The notes under the pieces were generated by a model. It searched no databases. It saw nothing but the letters and a program-made list of their open reading frames with translations, and was not told where the DNA came from. Below, one piece after another: positions 1-8,577 of a stretch of DNA of 64,000 nucleotides. The DNA is from Streptomyces sp. JB150. Its GTDB lineage: Bacteria; Actinomycetota; Actinomycetes; Streptomycetales; Streptomycetaceae. The translations under genes and the position numbers were made by a program. Each line of letters begins with the position of its first letter. Within the stretch, counting starts at the first letter, position 1. Location of the stretch: assembly GCF_011193355.1 (NCBI RefSeq), contig NZ_CP049780.1:114464-178463 (forward strand). The letters run 5' to 3'.

Positions 1-1476
1 GGGGGCGGGGCCGGGGGTGGGGGCGGGGGCGGGCGGCCGGAGCGGGGCGGGCGAGGGTGCGGCGTCTTCGGGCGCGGGCGCGTTGGGCGCGGCGGGCGCG
101 GCGGGCGGCGCGTCTGAGGGCGTCCCGTCGGCCGCCGAGCGCAGCAGACTCCGCAGCCGGTGGGCGCTCCGCGGCTCCAGGAAGGCGCGGTCGAAGTGGC
201 GCAGGCCCTGGGCGACGAGCCGGGTGATCTTGGTTTCGACCGCGGCCCGGGCGCCCGTCGCGACGAGGACCTCCCGCACCTCGTCGAGGCCTGCCGGGGT
301 CAGCTCCGCGTTTCCCAGGGACCGTTCGAGCACGGCCAGGGCGGCGTGGTCCCCGGTGGCCTCGGCGCGGGCCCGGGCGAGGGCGGTCAGGTAGGTCGCC
401 TTGCCCTCGCGGATGTCCCCGCCGCCGGGCTTGCCGGTGCGCAGCGGGTCGCCGAAGACGTCGTTCAGGTCGTCCCGCAGCTGGAACGCCATGCCGATCC
501 GCCGGCCGGCCGAGCACAGGGCGAGCAGTGTGGTGTCGTCCGCGCCCGCGAGGGCGGCGCCCAGGGCGAGCGGCCGTTCCACCGAGTACAGGGCGCTCTT
601 CAGGCAGGCGGCGCGCAGTGCCCGTGGCAGGGACCGTGCCGCCGTGGCCTGCCCGTGGACGTCCAGGTACTGGCCGGCGACCATCTCCGTGCGCATGTCG
701 CTCCACAGGCGGCGCACCGCGGTCGCGGTCCACGCGGGCAGCGGGGTCTCGGCCACCAGGTCGTCGGCCCAGACGAGCGCCAGGTCGCCGGCCAGGATCG
801 CGGCGCACTCCCCCAGGCGGCCGACCCGGGCGGGCGCCGCTCGGCCGGCGTACTGGGCGCGTACGTCCACGTGCAGGGCGAGCCGTCCACGGCGCCGCAC
901 CGCGCCGTCCATGACGTCGTCGTGGACGAGGGCGCAGGTCTGCAGCAGTTCGAGCGCGGCGCCGATCCGCACCCCGGCCTCGGTGGTTGCCGGGTCGGAC
1001 GCGCCGCACGCGCGCAGGGACCACCAGAGCAGCCGGGCCCGGGTCCGTTTGCCGCCCTCCAGGGTGAAGCGCGCCACCCGTTCGGCCAGGTCCTTCGCGA
1101 ACAGCGGGTCGGCGGCGCGGGCACGGGCGAGGCGGTCGGCCAGCACGCGGTCGAGCGTCCGGGCGACGGCGGCGGACACGTCCGCGTCGACGGCGGCCGG
1201 GTCCGGTGCGGGTGCGCTTCCCGTACGACCCGCGTCCCCCGCGCCGTTGGCTTCTCCCCCGCCGTTGGCTTCTCCCGCGTCGACGGCGTCCCCCGCCCTT
1301 CCGGCGTCCCCCGCCCTTCCGGTCTCCCCCGCGCTGTCCAGGAAGGACACGCCGGCCCCAACGGCCGTTGCCGTGGCGTCCGGCCGCGTCCGGACGGGGG
1401 ATCCCGGCGGGGCGACCAGGCGTGGCACGGGCGGCGGCGGGGCCGCGTGGTGACCCTTCGCCTGTGTGGGGCGCAT
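1..1476 (-). CDS. crtE: Geranylgeranyl diphosphate synthase (CrtE type), 3' end outside window
   Basis: Trans-polyprenyl diphosphate synthase that would supply GGPP for carotenoid synthesis. The frame is open from an ATG at 1476 (preceded by a GAGAGGAA ribosome site) to the window edge, at least 492 codons, with no stop seen. The first Asp-rich motif DDVMD is at residues 186-190 and the second lies in LRDDLNDVFG; GGKRTR precedes the first, all as expected for the family. The first ~95 residues are a Pro/Ala/Gly-rich extension containing 18-bp in-frame tandem duplications, and the visible C-terminal end is also Ala/Pro-rich. It is divergent from crtY-crtT-crtU, the arrangement known from Streptomyces isorenieratene loci, where crtI, crtB and crtV follow crtE; those would lie left of this window. 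Function is confident; chain length (C20) is inferred from context. Confidence 0.9.
   Translation of the reverse strand, partial: MRPTQAKGHHAAPPPPVPRLVAPPGSPVRTRPDATATAVGAGVSFLDSAGETGRAGDAGRAGDAVDAGEANGGGEANGAGDAGRTGSAPAPDPAAVDADVSAAVARTLDRVLADRLARARAADPLFAKDLAERVARFTLEGGKRTRARLLWWSLRACGASDPATTEAGVRIGAALELLQTCALVHDDVMDGAVRRRGRLALHVDVRAQYAGRAAPARVGRLGECAAILAGDLALVWADDLVAETPLPAWTATAVRRLWSDMRTEMVAGQYLDVHGQATAARSLPRALRAACLKSALYSVERPLALGAALAGADDTTLLALCSAGRRIGMAFQLRDDLNDVFGDPLRTGKPGGGDIREGKATYLTALARARAEATGDHAALAVLERSLGNAELTPAGLDEVREVLVATGARAAVETKITRLVAQGLRHFDRAFLEPRSAHRLRSLLRSAADGTPSDAPPAAPAAPNAPAPEDAAPSPAPLRPPAPAPTPGPAP
1243..1320. repeat. Two adjacent 18-bp in-frame tandem duplications inside crtE
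   Basis: An 18-bp unit beginning GCCGTTGGCTTCTCC occurs at 1243-1260 and 1261-1278 with a last-bases difference. A second unit, GGCGTCCCCCGCCCTTCC, is exactly duplicated at 1285-1302 and 1303-1320. Because each unit is six codons, both expand the low-complexity N-terminal linker of CrtE without changing frame. Confidence 0.9.
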
Positions 1477-1733
1477 CCCGGTTCCTCTCGTCGTGCTCGT
1501 CGTTGCTCCGTCACCCACGTCCTTCCGCCCGGGCGGCGGCTGCGGATGCGGCACAGACGTGCCCGTTCCGGCCGTACGGCTCCCTGTCCATGCCTCCGTT
1601 CGGCGGCGCCGCGTGCCCTGCGGGGTGGCGTGTCGGCCGTGTCCTCGCCCGCCACGCATCCATCAGGGCCCGGATGCGGGAAGTGACGGTGGAGGCGGGA
1701 ACGCGCACAGCGAGCGGAACGGAGGAGACCGGC

Positions 1734-2921
1734 GTGCTGGAGACGGACGTCGCCGTCCTGGGGGCGGGCGCCGCGGGGCTGTCCCTCGCCCACCGGCTGG
1801 CCGGGCACGTGCCGGGCGCCCGGACGCCCTCCGTGCTGCTGGTGGACGCGCCGCCGGGGCCGCTGCGGCCGCCGCCGCGCACCTGGTGCTTCTGGGAGTC
1901 GGGCCGTGGCCGGTTCGACGCGGCGCTGAGCGCCGACTGGCGGCGGCTGCGGGTGCGTCCGCCCACGGGCGCCCCGGTCGAGGGGGACATCACCCCGCTG
2001 CGCTACAAGATGCTCCGTTCCGACGACTTCGCGTACCTGGTCGGGCGGGACCTGGCGCGCAGTCCGAACGTACGGCGGCTGGAGGCGACCGCCGAGACCG
2101 TGGAGGACGTGCCGGGGGGTGCCCACGTCCGGGTGCGGACCGCCGGCGGCGGCACCGAGGTGGTGCGCGCCCGCTGGGTGTTCGACTCCCGCCCGCCCGG
2201 CAGTCTGCCGGCCGCGCGGACCACCCTGCTGCAGCACTTCCACGGCTGGTTCGTCCGCACGGCCCGGCCGGTCTTCGACGCCCGCGCCGTGGAGCTGATG
2301 GACTTCCGCACGCCGCAGCCGGCCGACGGCCTGTCCTTCGGTTACGTCCTGCCGCTCGGCCCGCACGAGGCGCTGGTGGAGTACACCGAGTTCTCGCCGC
2401 GCACCCTCACGCGGGACGGTTACGAGTCGGCGGTGCGGCAGTACGCCGACGAGGTGCTGCGGCTCGGCGAGGCGCGCATCGTCGCGACGGAGACGGGGGT
2501 CATCCCGATGACGGACGCGCCGATGCCCCGTCAGGTGGGCGCGTCGGTGTTCCGCATCGGTGCCGCCGGTGGCGCCACCCGGCCCGCCTCCGGCTACACC
2601 TTCGCCGGTGTGCAGCGCCAGACCCGGGCCGTCGCCGCGGCCCTGCGCCGCGGGCGGCGGCCGGTGCCGCCCGTCCCGCACTCCGCGCGGGCGCGGGCCA
2701 TGGACGCCGTCCTGCTGCGGGCCCTGGACAGCGGCCGCGTCGACGGCCCGGCCCTGTTCTCCAGACTGTTCGCGCGCGTCCCCATGGAGCGGCTGCTGCG
2801 TTTCCTCGACGGCCGCACCCGGCTGCACGAGGACCTCTCCGTCGGCCTGCGCACCCCGGCCGGGCCGATGCTGCGTTCCGCGGCGGAGCTGTTCTGGCTG
2901 CCGCGTCGCCCCTTCGACTGA
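1734..2921 (+). CDS. crtY: Lycopene beta-cyclase (CrtY)
   Basis: FAD/NAD(P)-binding lycopene cyclase, 395 aa, expected to turn lycopene into beta-carotene. The N-terminus carries a dinucleotide-binding GAGAAGLSLA motif; the tract RTWCFWE soon after, and later GGATRPASGYTF and QRQTRAVAAAL, are typical of the CrtY/CrtL family. I chose the GTG at 1734 because GGAGGAG lies 7 bases upstream; the open frame extends further 5' but without a comparable ribosome site. It is the first gene of crtY-crtT-crtU and is divergent from crtE. The product would be the substrate for CrtU. Family assignment is strong. Confidence 0.93.
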   Translation: MLETDVAVLGAGAAGLSLAHRLAGHVPGARTPSVLLVDAPPGPLRPPPRTWCFWESGRGRFDAALSADWRRLRVRPPTGAPVEGDITPLRYKMLRSDDFAYLVGRDLARSPNVRRLEATAETVEDVPGGAHVRVRTAGGGTEVVRARWVFDSRPPGSLPAARTTLLQHFHGWFVRTARPVFDARAVELMDFRTPQPADGLSFGYVLPLGPHEALVEYTEFSPRTLTRDGYESAVRQYADEVLRLGEARIVATETGVIPMTDAPMPRQVGASVFRIGAAGGATRPASGYTFAGVQRQTRAVAAALRRGRRPVPPVPHSARARAMDAVLLRALDSGRVDGPALFSRLFARVPMERLLRFLDGRTRLHEDLSVGLRTPAGPMLRSAAELFWLPRRPFD

Positions 2922-2984
2922 TCCGCCCTCCCCCGACCGCCCTTCCCGCCCTGCCCGCCCGCCCCTTCCCCCGACGGAGTCCGC

Positions 2985-3716
2985 ATGAGCCTGCTGCGCG
3001 ACGAGGATCTCGCCGCCGCCTTCGACCACGCCTCCCGCACCTACGACGCGCTGGTGGCCGTCAACCCCGGCTACCACGCGCACCTGCGCCGCTCGGTGCG
3101 CCGGCTCTGCCTGCCCGGGCACGGCACGGGACTGCGCCTGCTGGACCTCGGCTGCGGCACCGGTGCCTCGACCGCCGCCCTGCGCTCCGTGCTGCCGGGC
3201 GCGGACATCACGGCCGTGGACGCCTCGTCCGGCATGCTGGCACGGGCCGCCGCCAAGCCCTGGGCGCGGGAGGTGACCTTCGTGCACGCGCCCGTGGAAC
3301 GGCTGGCGCGGGCCGGGGTGCGCGGACCGTTCGACGCCGTGTTCGCGGCCTACCTCTTCCGCAACGTCACCGACCCCGACGCCGTGCTGGCCACCGTGCG
3401 CGGGCTGCTGCGGCCGGGGGGACGGCTGGGCGTGCACGAGTACACGCTCGGCGGGCGCCGCGTGGACCGCTCGGTGTGGACGCTGGTGTGCCGCGGTGTC
3501 GTCCAGCCCGTCGCGGGCCTCCTCGGGGACGCCGCGCTCTACCGCCACCTGTGGCGCAGCGTCGCGGAGTTCGACACCGCCCCGCGCTTCGCGGACCGGC
3601 TGCGCGCGGTCGGCTTCGACCGGGTGCGGGCCCTGCCGCTGCCGGGCTGGCAGACGGGCATCGCCCACACGTTCGTGGCCCGCCGGGCGGACACCGGCCC
3701 GCGGGAGGCGCGATGA
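2985..3716 (+). CDS. crtT: SAM-dependent methyltransferase of the carotenoid locus (CrtT)
   Basis: Class I SAM-dependent methyltransferase, 243 aa. The SAM-binding motif LLDLGCGTG is near residues 50-58, followed by an acidic loop (AVDAS) and the post-motif LRPGGRLGVHEY. It lies between crtY and crtU, with a GGAG ribosome site before the ATG and a 4-bp ATGA overlap with crtU, so the two are probably translationally coupled. The crtT gene is a regular member of Streptomyces isorenieratene loci, but its role in the pathway is not well defined. The methyl migration that creates the aromatic ring belongs to CrtU, not to this protein. Confidence 0.88.
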   Translation: MSLLRDEDLAAAFDHASRTYDALVAVNPGYHAHLRRSVRRLCLPGHGTGLRLLDLGCGTGASTAALRSVLPGADITAVDASSGMLARAAAKPWAREVTFVHAPVERLARAGVRGPFDAVFAAYLFRNVTDPDAVLATVRGLLRPGGRLGVHEYTLGGRRVDRSVWTLVCRGVVQPVAGLLGDAALYRHLWRSVAEFDTAPRFADRLRAVGFDRVRALPLPGWQTGIAHTFVARRADTGPREAR

Positions 3717-5275
3717 GCGGCACCCGCACGGACCGCGCCGGCAACGCCCGCAGGGGCCGGGACCGCAGGGCCCGCGTGCTGCCCGCCCGGCCGGGAAGCC
3801 CGCGCGTCGAGGGCGTCCGTGTCACCACCGCCGTGGTCGGCGGCGGGATCGCCGGGCTCGCCGCCGCGACCGCGCTCGCCGAGCGCGGGGTGGCCGTCAC
3901 GCTGTACGAACGGCAGCCGTACCTCGGCGGCCGGGTCGGCGGCTGGCCCACCCGGCTGCGCGACGGCAGCCCGGTGACGATGAGCCGGGGCTTCCACGCC
4001 TTCTTCCGCCAGTACTACAACCTGCGGGGGCTGCTGCGCCGTACGGATCCGGGCCTTGAGCGGCTCACCGCGCTGCCGGACTACCCGCTGCTGCACGCCG
4101 GCGGACTGCGCGACGGTTTCCGGCACGTCCCGCGCACCCCGCCGTGGAGCGCGCTCGGTTTCGTCGCGCTCAGCCCCTCGTTCCGCCTGCGGGACCTGCG
4201 GGCCATGGACCCGGTCGCGGCGCTGCCGCTGCTCGACGTCCGCGTCCCGGAGGTGTACGAACGCCTCGACGGCACCAGCGCGTACGACTTCCTGGACGCC
4301 GTGCGGTTCCCCGCGAGCGCCCGCCACCTGGCGTTCGAGGTGTTCTCCCGGAGCTTCTTCGCCGACCCGCGGCACCTGTCCGCGGCGGAGATGGCGCTGA
4401 TGTTCCACATCTATTTCCTCGGGTCCGCCGAGGGCCTGCTGTTCGACGTGCCCCGCTCCCCGTTCCCGGCCGCGCTGTGGGAGCCGCTGGCCGCCTATCT
4501 GGGACGGCACGGGGCCGAGGTGCGCACCGGTACGCCCGTCGAGGCGGTCACCCCGCGGCCGGACGGCGGCTACGAGGTGGCCACCGACCGGGAGGAACGG
4601 CGCCACGACACCGTCGTACTGGCCCTGGACGCGGCGGGGCTGCGCTCGCTCGTCGCCCGCTCCGGGCGGCTGGGCGACGGCCCGTGGCGCGAGCGGATCG
4701 GGCGGCTGCGCACCGCCCCGCCGTTCCTGGTCAGCCGGCTGTGGCTCGACCGGCCCGTCGCCGCCGACCGGCCGGGCTTCCTCGGCACCAGCGGATTCGG
4801 CACCCTCGACAACGTCAGCGTGCTGGAGCGCTGGGAGGACCAGGCGGCCCGCTGGGCCGCGCGCACCGGGGGCTCGGTCGTGGAGCTGCACGCGTACGCG
4901 GTACGGCCTGAGGCGACCCGGGACGTCGAGGAGAAGCTGCTGATCGAACAACTGCACCGGGTGTACCCGGAGACGCGAGCGGCCTCGGTCGTCGACGTCC
5001 GCCATGTGTGGCACGACGACTGTCCGCTGTTCCCGGTGGACGGCTACGCCGACCGGCCGACGGTCCGTACCCCGGATCCCGGGCTGGTGGTGGCCGGCGA
5101 CCTGGTGCGCAGCGACCTGCCGGTGGCGCTGATGGAACGCGCGGCGACGACCGGGCTGCTGGCCGCCGACGCGCTGCTGGAGCGGTGGGGCGTGCGGGGC
5201 CCGGCGCTGTGGACGGTGCCTGACCGCGGACGCGTGGCGGCGCTGCGGAGCCTGGCCGGGTGGGCGGGACGGTGA
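3713..5275 (+). CDS. crtU: Beta-carotene desaturase/methyltransferase (CrtU)
   Basis: FAD-dependent desaturase of the CrtI/amine oxidase superfamily, 520 aa, expected to aromatise both beta-ionone rings of beta-carotene with methyl migration to give isorenieratene. After an Arg-rich leader of about 35 residues comes the FAD-binding GGGIAGLAAA motif, then YLGGRVGGW (the GG doublet typical of this superfamily). Near the C-terminus is GLVVAGDLVRSDLPVALMERA, the FAD-binding signature region. It starts at an ATG overlapping the crtT stop. A strong hairpin follows about 100 bp downstream, ending the carotenoid operon. Confidence 0.92.
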   Translation: MSGTRTDRAGNARRGRDRRARVLPARPGSPRVEGVRVTTAVVGGGIAGLAAATALAERGVAVTLYERQPYLGGRVGGWPTRLRDGSPVTMSRGFHAFFRQYYNLRGLLRRTDPGLERLTALPDYPLLHAGGLRDGFRHVPRTPPWSALGFVALSPSFRLRDLRAMDPVAALPLLDVRVPEVYERLDGTSAYDFLDAVRFPASARHLAFEVFSRSFFADPRHLSAAEMALMFHIYFLGSAEGLLFDVPRSPFPAALWEPLAAYLGRHGAEVRTGTPVEAVTPRPDGGYEVATDREERRHDTVVLALDAAGLRSLVARSGRLGDGPWRERIGRLRTAPPFLVSRLWLDRPVAADRPGFLGTSGFGTLDNVSVLERWEDQAARWAARTGGSVVELHAYAVRPEATRDVEEKLLIEQLHRVYPETRAASVVDVRHVWHDDCPLFPVDGYADRPTVRTPDPGLVVAGDLVRSDLPVALMERAATTGLLAADALLERWGVRGPALWTVPDRGRVAALRSLAGWAGR

Positions 5276-5375
5276 GTCCGGGCGCGAACCGGTGCGCTAT
5301 TGCGGGATGTTGAGCCGAGCGGTCGTGTCGGGTCGCTCCCGGGTCAGCGTCGCCTTCACGGGTCTGACGGACGCC

Positions 5376-5415
5376 GGACTCCTCGTGCCGCTCCGTTGAG
5401 CGGCACGAGGAGTCC
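5376..5415. terminator. Bidirectional rho-independent-like terminator between crtU and the P450 gene
   Basis: A perfect 18-bp stem (GGACTCCTCGTGCCGCTC and its complement) closed by a CGTT loop sits between two convergent stop codons (5275 and 5438). There is no U-tract, as is usual in Streptomyces. It separates the carotenoid operon from the neighbouring cluster. Confidence 0.85.
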
Positions 5416-5437
5416 GTGAGCCCGTGGTGGTGCCGTG

Positions 5438-6811
5438 TCAGCCGGCGACCGGCCGGCGGGCCGGAGTCCGCAGGGTGGCCCGCAACCGTCCTGGCGAGAG
5501 GGTGAGTTGGGGGATCTTGGGGACCGTGACGGTGTCGCGGTCGAGTTCCATGTCCCAGCGGGCGACGACGGTCGACAGCAGGAGCGTCCCCTCCAACAGG
5601 GAGAACTCGTCGCCCACGCACTTGCGGGCGCCGCCGCCGAACACGGTGGCGGGGACGCGGGGTTTGCGGCCGTCCTGCGTTCGCCAGCGGTCGGGGTCGA
5701 AGTGGTCCGGGCGCTCGTACAGTCCGGGCAGGCGTCCGATGAGGTACGGGCTGTAGGCGATGGTGGTGCCCTGGTGGACGGCGTGCCGGCCCAGGTGGGT
5801 GTCGGTCTCCGTGCGCCGGGTGAGGAACCAGCCCGGCGGGTACATCCGGATCGCCTCCAGGAGCACCTGCCGGGTGTACGGCAGCCGCGGCACGTCGTCC
5901 CAGTCGGCCGCGCGCCCGGCCAGCACGGTGCGGGCCTCCTCTGTGAGCCGGGCGCGCACCTCGGGGTGGGCGTCGGCCAGGTACAGGGCCCAGCTGATGG
6001 CGCCGGCGGTGGTCTCCGTCCCGGCGGAGTACATGGTGACGGCCTGGTCGACCAGTTCGTCGTCCGACAGGGCGGGGGCGTCGCTGTCGGGGTCGCGGGC
6101 GGCCATCAGCAGGGACAGCAGGTTGGTCTCGCCGTCGGGGGTGCCGCGTCGCCGGTACTCGGCGGTCAGCCGGGTCATGGTCCGGCGGACCCGGTCGGTG
6201 GCCTCCAGGTAGCGGACGTTGCCGGGTGTGCGGATACCGCGCAGGGCTCTGGGCAGCAGGGTGTGCATGCTGAAACCGGCCAGCAGGGTGTCGAAGTCCG
6301 TGACCAGGCGGTGGTGGTCGGCCGGGTCGAGCCGGGAGCCGAAGATCGCGGAGACCACGATGTCGGCGGCGATGCCGCGGACGGCGGTGGTGACGTCGAG
6401 GGTCTGTCCGGCCCGCCAGCCGCTGATGATCGTGTCCATGCGCTCGCTCATGATCCGCGCGTAGTCCGGGAACCTGCCGGCGCGGAACGCCGGCTGGACG
6501 AGCCGGCGCTGCCGGCGGTGCTCGTGGGCGGGGCAGGTGGCGAGGCCCTGGCCGCCGGCCTCGCGCAGCCGGTCGAAGAGCGGGCCGCCCTTGTCGAAGA
6601 CCCGGTCGTGGACGAGCATCGTGCGGACCAGCTCGGGATCGCAGACCAGGACGACGGGCACGGACCCGAGCCGGACCGTCACCAGGGAACCGTGGGCGGG
6701 CAGGGTGCGCAGGAAGGCGAGCGGGTCGCGCAGGAAGGCGGGCAGGTGGCCCAGGACGGGCAGCGCGCCGGGCGCCACCGGGATGGTGGACACTCGCTGC
6801 GGGGTCGGCAC
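5438..6811 (-). CDS. Cytochrome P450, terpenoid-oxidase type
   Basis: Soluble bacterial P450, 457 aa. The I-helix motif is SAGTETTAGA, the K-helix ExxR is in EAIRMYPP, and the haem loop is FGGGARKCVGDEF with the proximal Cys. The sequence resembles terpene-hydroxylating Streptomyces P450s such as the pentalenene and epi-isozizaene oxidases more than the CYP105/107 macrolide types (my judgement from motif spacing). The GTG at 6811 has AGGAGGA upstream. It is divergent from the polyprenyl synthase gene at 7269 and shares a 457-bp upstream region with it, so it probably acts on the terpenoid product of that operon. No dedicated redox partner is nearby. Confidence 0.88.
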   Translation of the reverse strand: MPTPQRVSTIPVAPGALPVLGHLPAFLRDPLAFLRTLPAHGSLVTVRLGSVPVVLVCDPELVRTMLVHDRVFDKGGPLFDRLREAGGQGLATCPAHEHRRQRRLVQPAFRAGRFPDYARIMSERMDTIISGWRAGQTLDVTTAVRGIAADIVVSAIFGSRLDPADHHRLVTDFDTLLAGFSMHTLLPRALRGIRTPGNVRYLEATDRVRRTMTRLTAEYRRRGTPDGETNLLSLLMAARDPDSDAPALSDDELVDQAVTMYSAGTETTAGAISWALYLADAHPEVRARLTEEARTVLAGRAADWDDVPRLPYTRQVLLEAIRMYPPGWFLTRRTETDTHLGRHAVHQGTTIAYSPYLIGRLPGLYERPDHFDPDRWRTQDGRKPRVPATVFGGGARKCVGDEFSLLEGTLLLSTVVARWDMELDRDTVTVPKIPQLTLSPGRLRATLRTPARRPVAG

Positions 6812-7268
6812 GGTGATCGTTCCTCCTCGGGGAGACACAGGGAGACGGGGCCGAACGGCGGCACCGGGGTGCGTGGTCGGGTGATGGCGCGCCGGGCGGG
6901 CATCGCACCGGCCGGGCAGGGCGCGGACGGGTAACCGGGCGGCGACGGCGGGCGCGCTCACGGGGCGGAGCCGGTCGGCGGGAGTCGGCAGTGCGACCGC
7001 ACAGCATGGGAACCGGCGAGCACGCTCGGAGCGAAAGGGTTCGGCACGGCGCTCGGAGCAACTCACTCTAGGGACCGCCGCACAAGGCGTCCACCGTCCT
7101 TTTCCGCCATCCGGGCCGAACTCGCCGGTGTTGCGGAATATTCGGCGCATTCCCGTGCCGGTGCACCTCTCCTCCACCATGCCTGGACCGTTGTTCAGGC
7201 GATATTGCAGGTGCCTGCTCCTATCCTCGTCTCGGTCCCGCCTGGGATCACGGAGGGAGGAAGTACGG
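6812..7268. promoter_or_regulatory. Divergent upstream region of the meroterpenoid cluster
   Basis: This 457-bp stretch lies between the divergent P450 and polyprenyl synthase genes and holds no convincing ORF. It must contain both promoters. The part nearest 7120-7268 is visibly less GC-rich than its surroundings, consistent with promoter DNA. I could not identify -35/-10 hexamers or an operator with confidence. Confidence 0.5.
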
Positions 7269-8426
7269 ATGACGGAGACTTCTGCTCCGATTGAGAACGG
7301 ATCCCCGCCCTCGTCGCCGGAACTCGATTCCGCGACGACGGTGGGAAATCGGCTCCGAACGGATCTGGAACGCGTCCGGGAACGGATGCGCGCCCTCGCC
7401 CTGCCGCCGGACCGAAGGATCCGTCCGCCCGTCGCGCACGGACTGGAGCGTTCCGGCCGGATGCTGCGGCCGGCCCTGGCCCTGCTCTCCTCGTATCTGC
7501 TGGAGGAGCGGCCGGGCGTCACCTCGCAGCGGGTGATCGACGGCGCGGCGGCGGTGGAGATCCTGCATCTGGCCACGTTGTTCCACGACGACGTGATCGA
7601 CCGGGCGCCGCTGCGCCGCGGCCGGCCCACCGTCAACGCGCGGTACGGGGACTCCCTGGCGCTGCTCGGCGGCGATTACCTGCTGGCCCGCTGTATGCAC
7701 ATAGCCGCCTCGCTGGGCGCGGACCGGCTGAGCGAGATGGCGCAGACGCTGATCGACATATGCGCGGGCCAGATGATCGAGACGCGTCAATTGTTCGATC
7801 CGCGGCGCACCGAAGAGGACTACTTCGACGCCATCGCGGGAAAGACCGCCCGACTGCTGAAAGCCGCGTGCACCACCGGGGCATTGGCGCCCGGCGCGAA
7901 AGACGAGAGCGCGGCGGTCCTGGAGTATTTCGGGGAAAGACTCGGCATGGCGTTCCAGATCTGGGACGACATTCTCGACATCACCGGTCAGGGCACCGGT
8001 AAACAGCCGGGGCAGGATATCGCCAACGGCGTCTACACCCTTCCGGTGATCGATGCGATCCGGGCCCGTCCCGAGCGTCTTCTGCCTCTTCTGGACGACG
8101 GTCCACCGACACCCGAGGCATGCCGTGAACTGATCGCGGTGGTGTGGGAATGCGGAGCCGTGGGCCGCGCAGCGGAGGTGGCCCGACGGCACATGGCGGA
8201 TGCCCTGCGGGCGGTCGAGTCCCATGCCGCGTTCGCCGGTCGCGCCCCCGCGATCCGGCAGCAACTCCGTTCCCTGGTCGGCACGTTCGCCGCCCAGCAT
8301 CCGGCTCTGCGGGTGCTCGACGCGGCGACTGTCAGCGCCACCGTCCCGGACCCGGTGGTCACCGCCGCGCTCCCGGACCCCGCGGTCACCGCCCCGGACG
8401 CCTTCGAGGCGATGGCCCGCACCTGA
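7269..8426 (+). CDS. Polyprenyl diphosphate synthase (medium/long-chain type)
   Basis: Trans-isoprenyl diphosphate synthase, 385 aa. First Asp-rich motif HDDVID with D107, D108 and D111; second motif DDILD with D233, D234 and D237; plus SGRMLRPAL and a GVYTLPVI tract after the second motif, all typical of the IspB/HepT-like long-chain subgroup. Residues 5 and 4 before the first motif are Ala102 and Thr103, i.e. small, which in this family permits elongation past C15-C20; actual chain length cannot be read. A strong GGAGGGAGGAAG site precedes the ATG. It heads the operon that continues with UbiG-, UbiA- and cyclase-like genes, so it probably makes the prenyl tail for UbiA. The last ~30 residues are a VTAALPDPAVTAP-like repeat tail. 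Confidence 0.92.
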   Translation: MTETSAPIENGSPPSSPELDSATTVGNRLRTDLERVRERMRALALPPDRRIRPPVAHGLERSGRMLRPALALLSSYLLEERPGVTSQRVIDGAAAVEILHLATLFHDDVIDRAPLRRGRPTVNARYGDSLALLGGDYLLARCMHIAASLGADRLSEMAQTLIDICAGQMIETRQLFDPRRTEEDYFDAIAGKTARLLKAACTTGALAPGAKDESAAVLEYFGERLGMAFQIWDDILDITGQGTGKQPGQDIANGVYTLPVIDAIRARPERLLPLLDDGPPTPEACRELIAVVWECGAVGRAAEVARRHMADALRAVESHAAFAGRAPAIRQQLRSLVGTFAAQHPALRVLDAATVSATVPDPVVTAALPDPAVTAPDAFEAMART

Positions 8427-8505
8427 TCCCCGTCCGGTGGCCCCGGCCGGCCAGTCCTCGTTCGGACCCTGTCCGGACCCCGGTCCGCCCGACCCGTCAC
8501 CCACG

Positions 8506-8565
8506 CGCACCGCATCGCACCGCACCGCACCGCACCGCACCGCACCGCACCGCACCGCACCGCAC
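8506..8565. repeat. CGCAC pentanucleotide microsatellite (12 units)
   Basis: Twelve consecutive 5-bp units read CGCAC, CGCAT, then ten more CGCAC. The tract ends 12 bp before the ATG of the methyltransferase gene, and the GGAAGG ribosome site follows directly. It lies in the only sizeable gap in the front half of the operon. It is non-coding and would be prone to slippage, which would change leader length and structure. Confidence 0.95.
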
Positions 8566-8577
8566 CGGAAGGCGATC

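Noticed and set aside
600..3668. Very long minus-strand open frame (>1000 codons) across the crt genes
   Set aside because: It runs antisense to crtY and crtT and out of frame with crtE; its translation is Arg/Pro-rich low complexity with no motif. It is a shadow caused by GC-biased third positions.
8506..8565. CRISPR array
   Set aside because: The units are 5 bp with no spacers; this is a simple microsatellite. No array with ~30-bp repeats was found anywhere in the window.
8506..8577. Repeat tract read as coding by an ORF joining 8200 to 9288
   Set aside because: The frame before 8578 is out of phase with the polyprenyl synthase gene and repeats His-Arg-Thr; the UbiG similarity begins at ATG 8578 with its own ribosome site.
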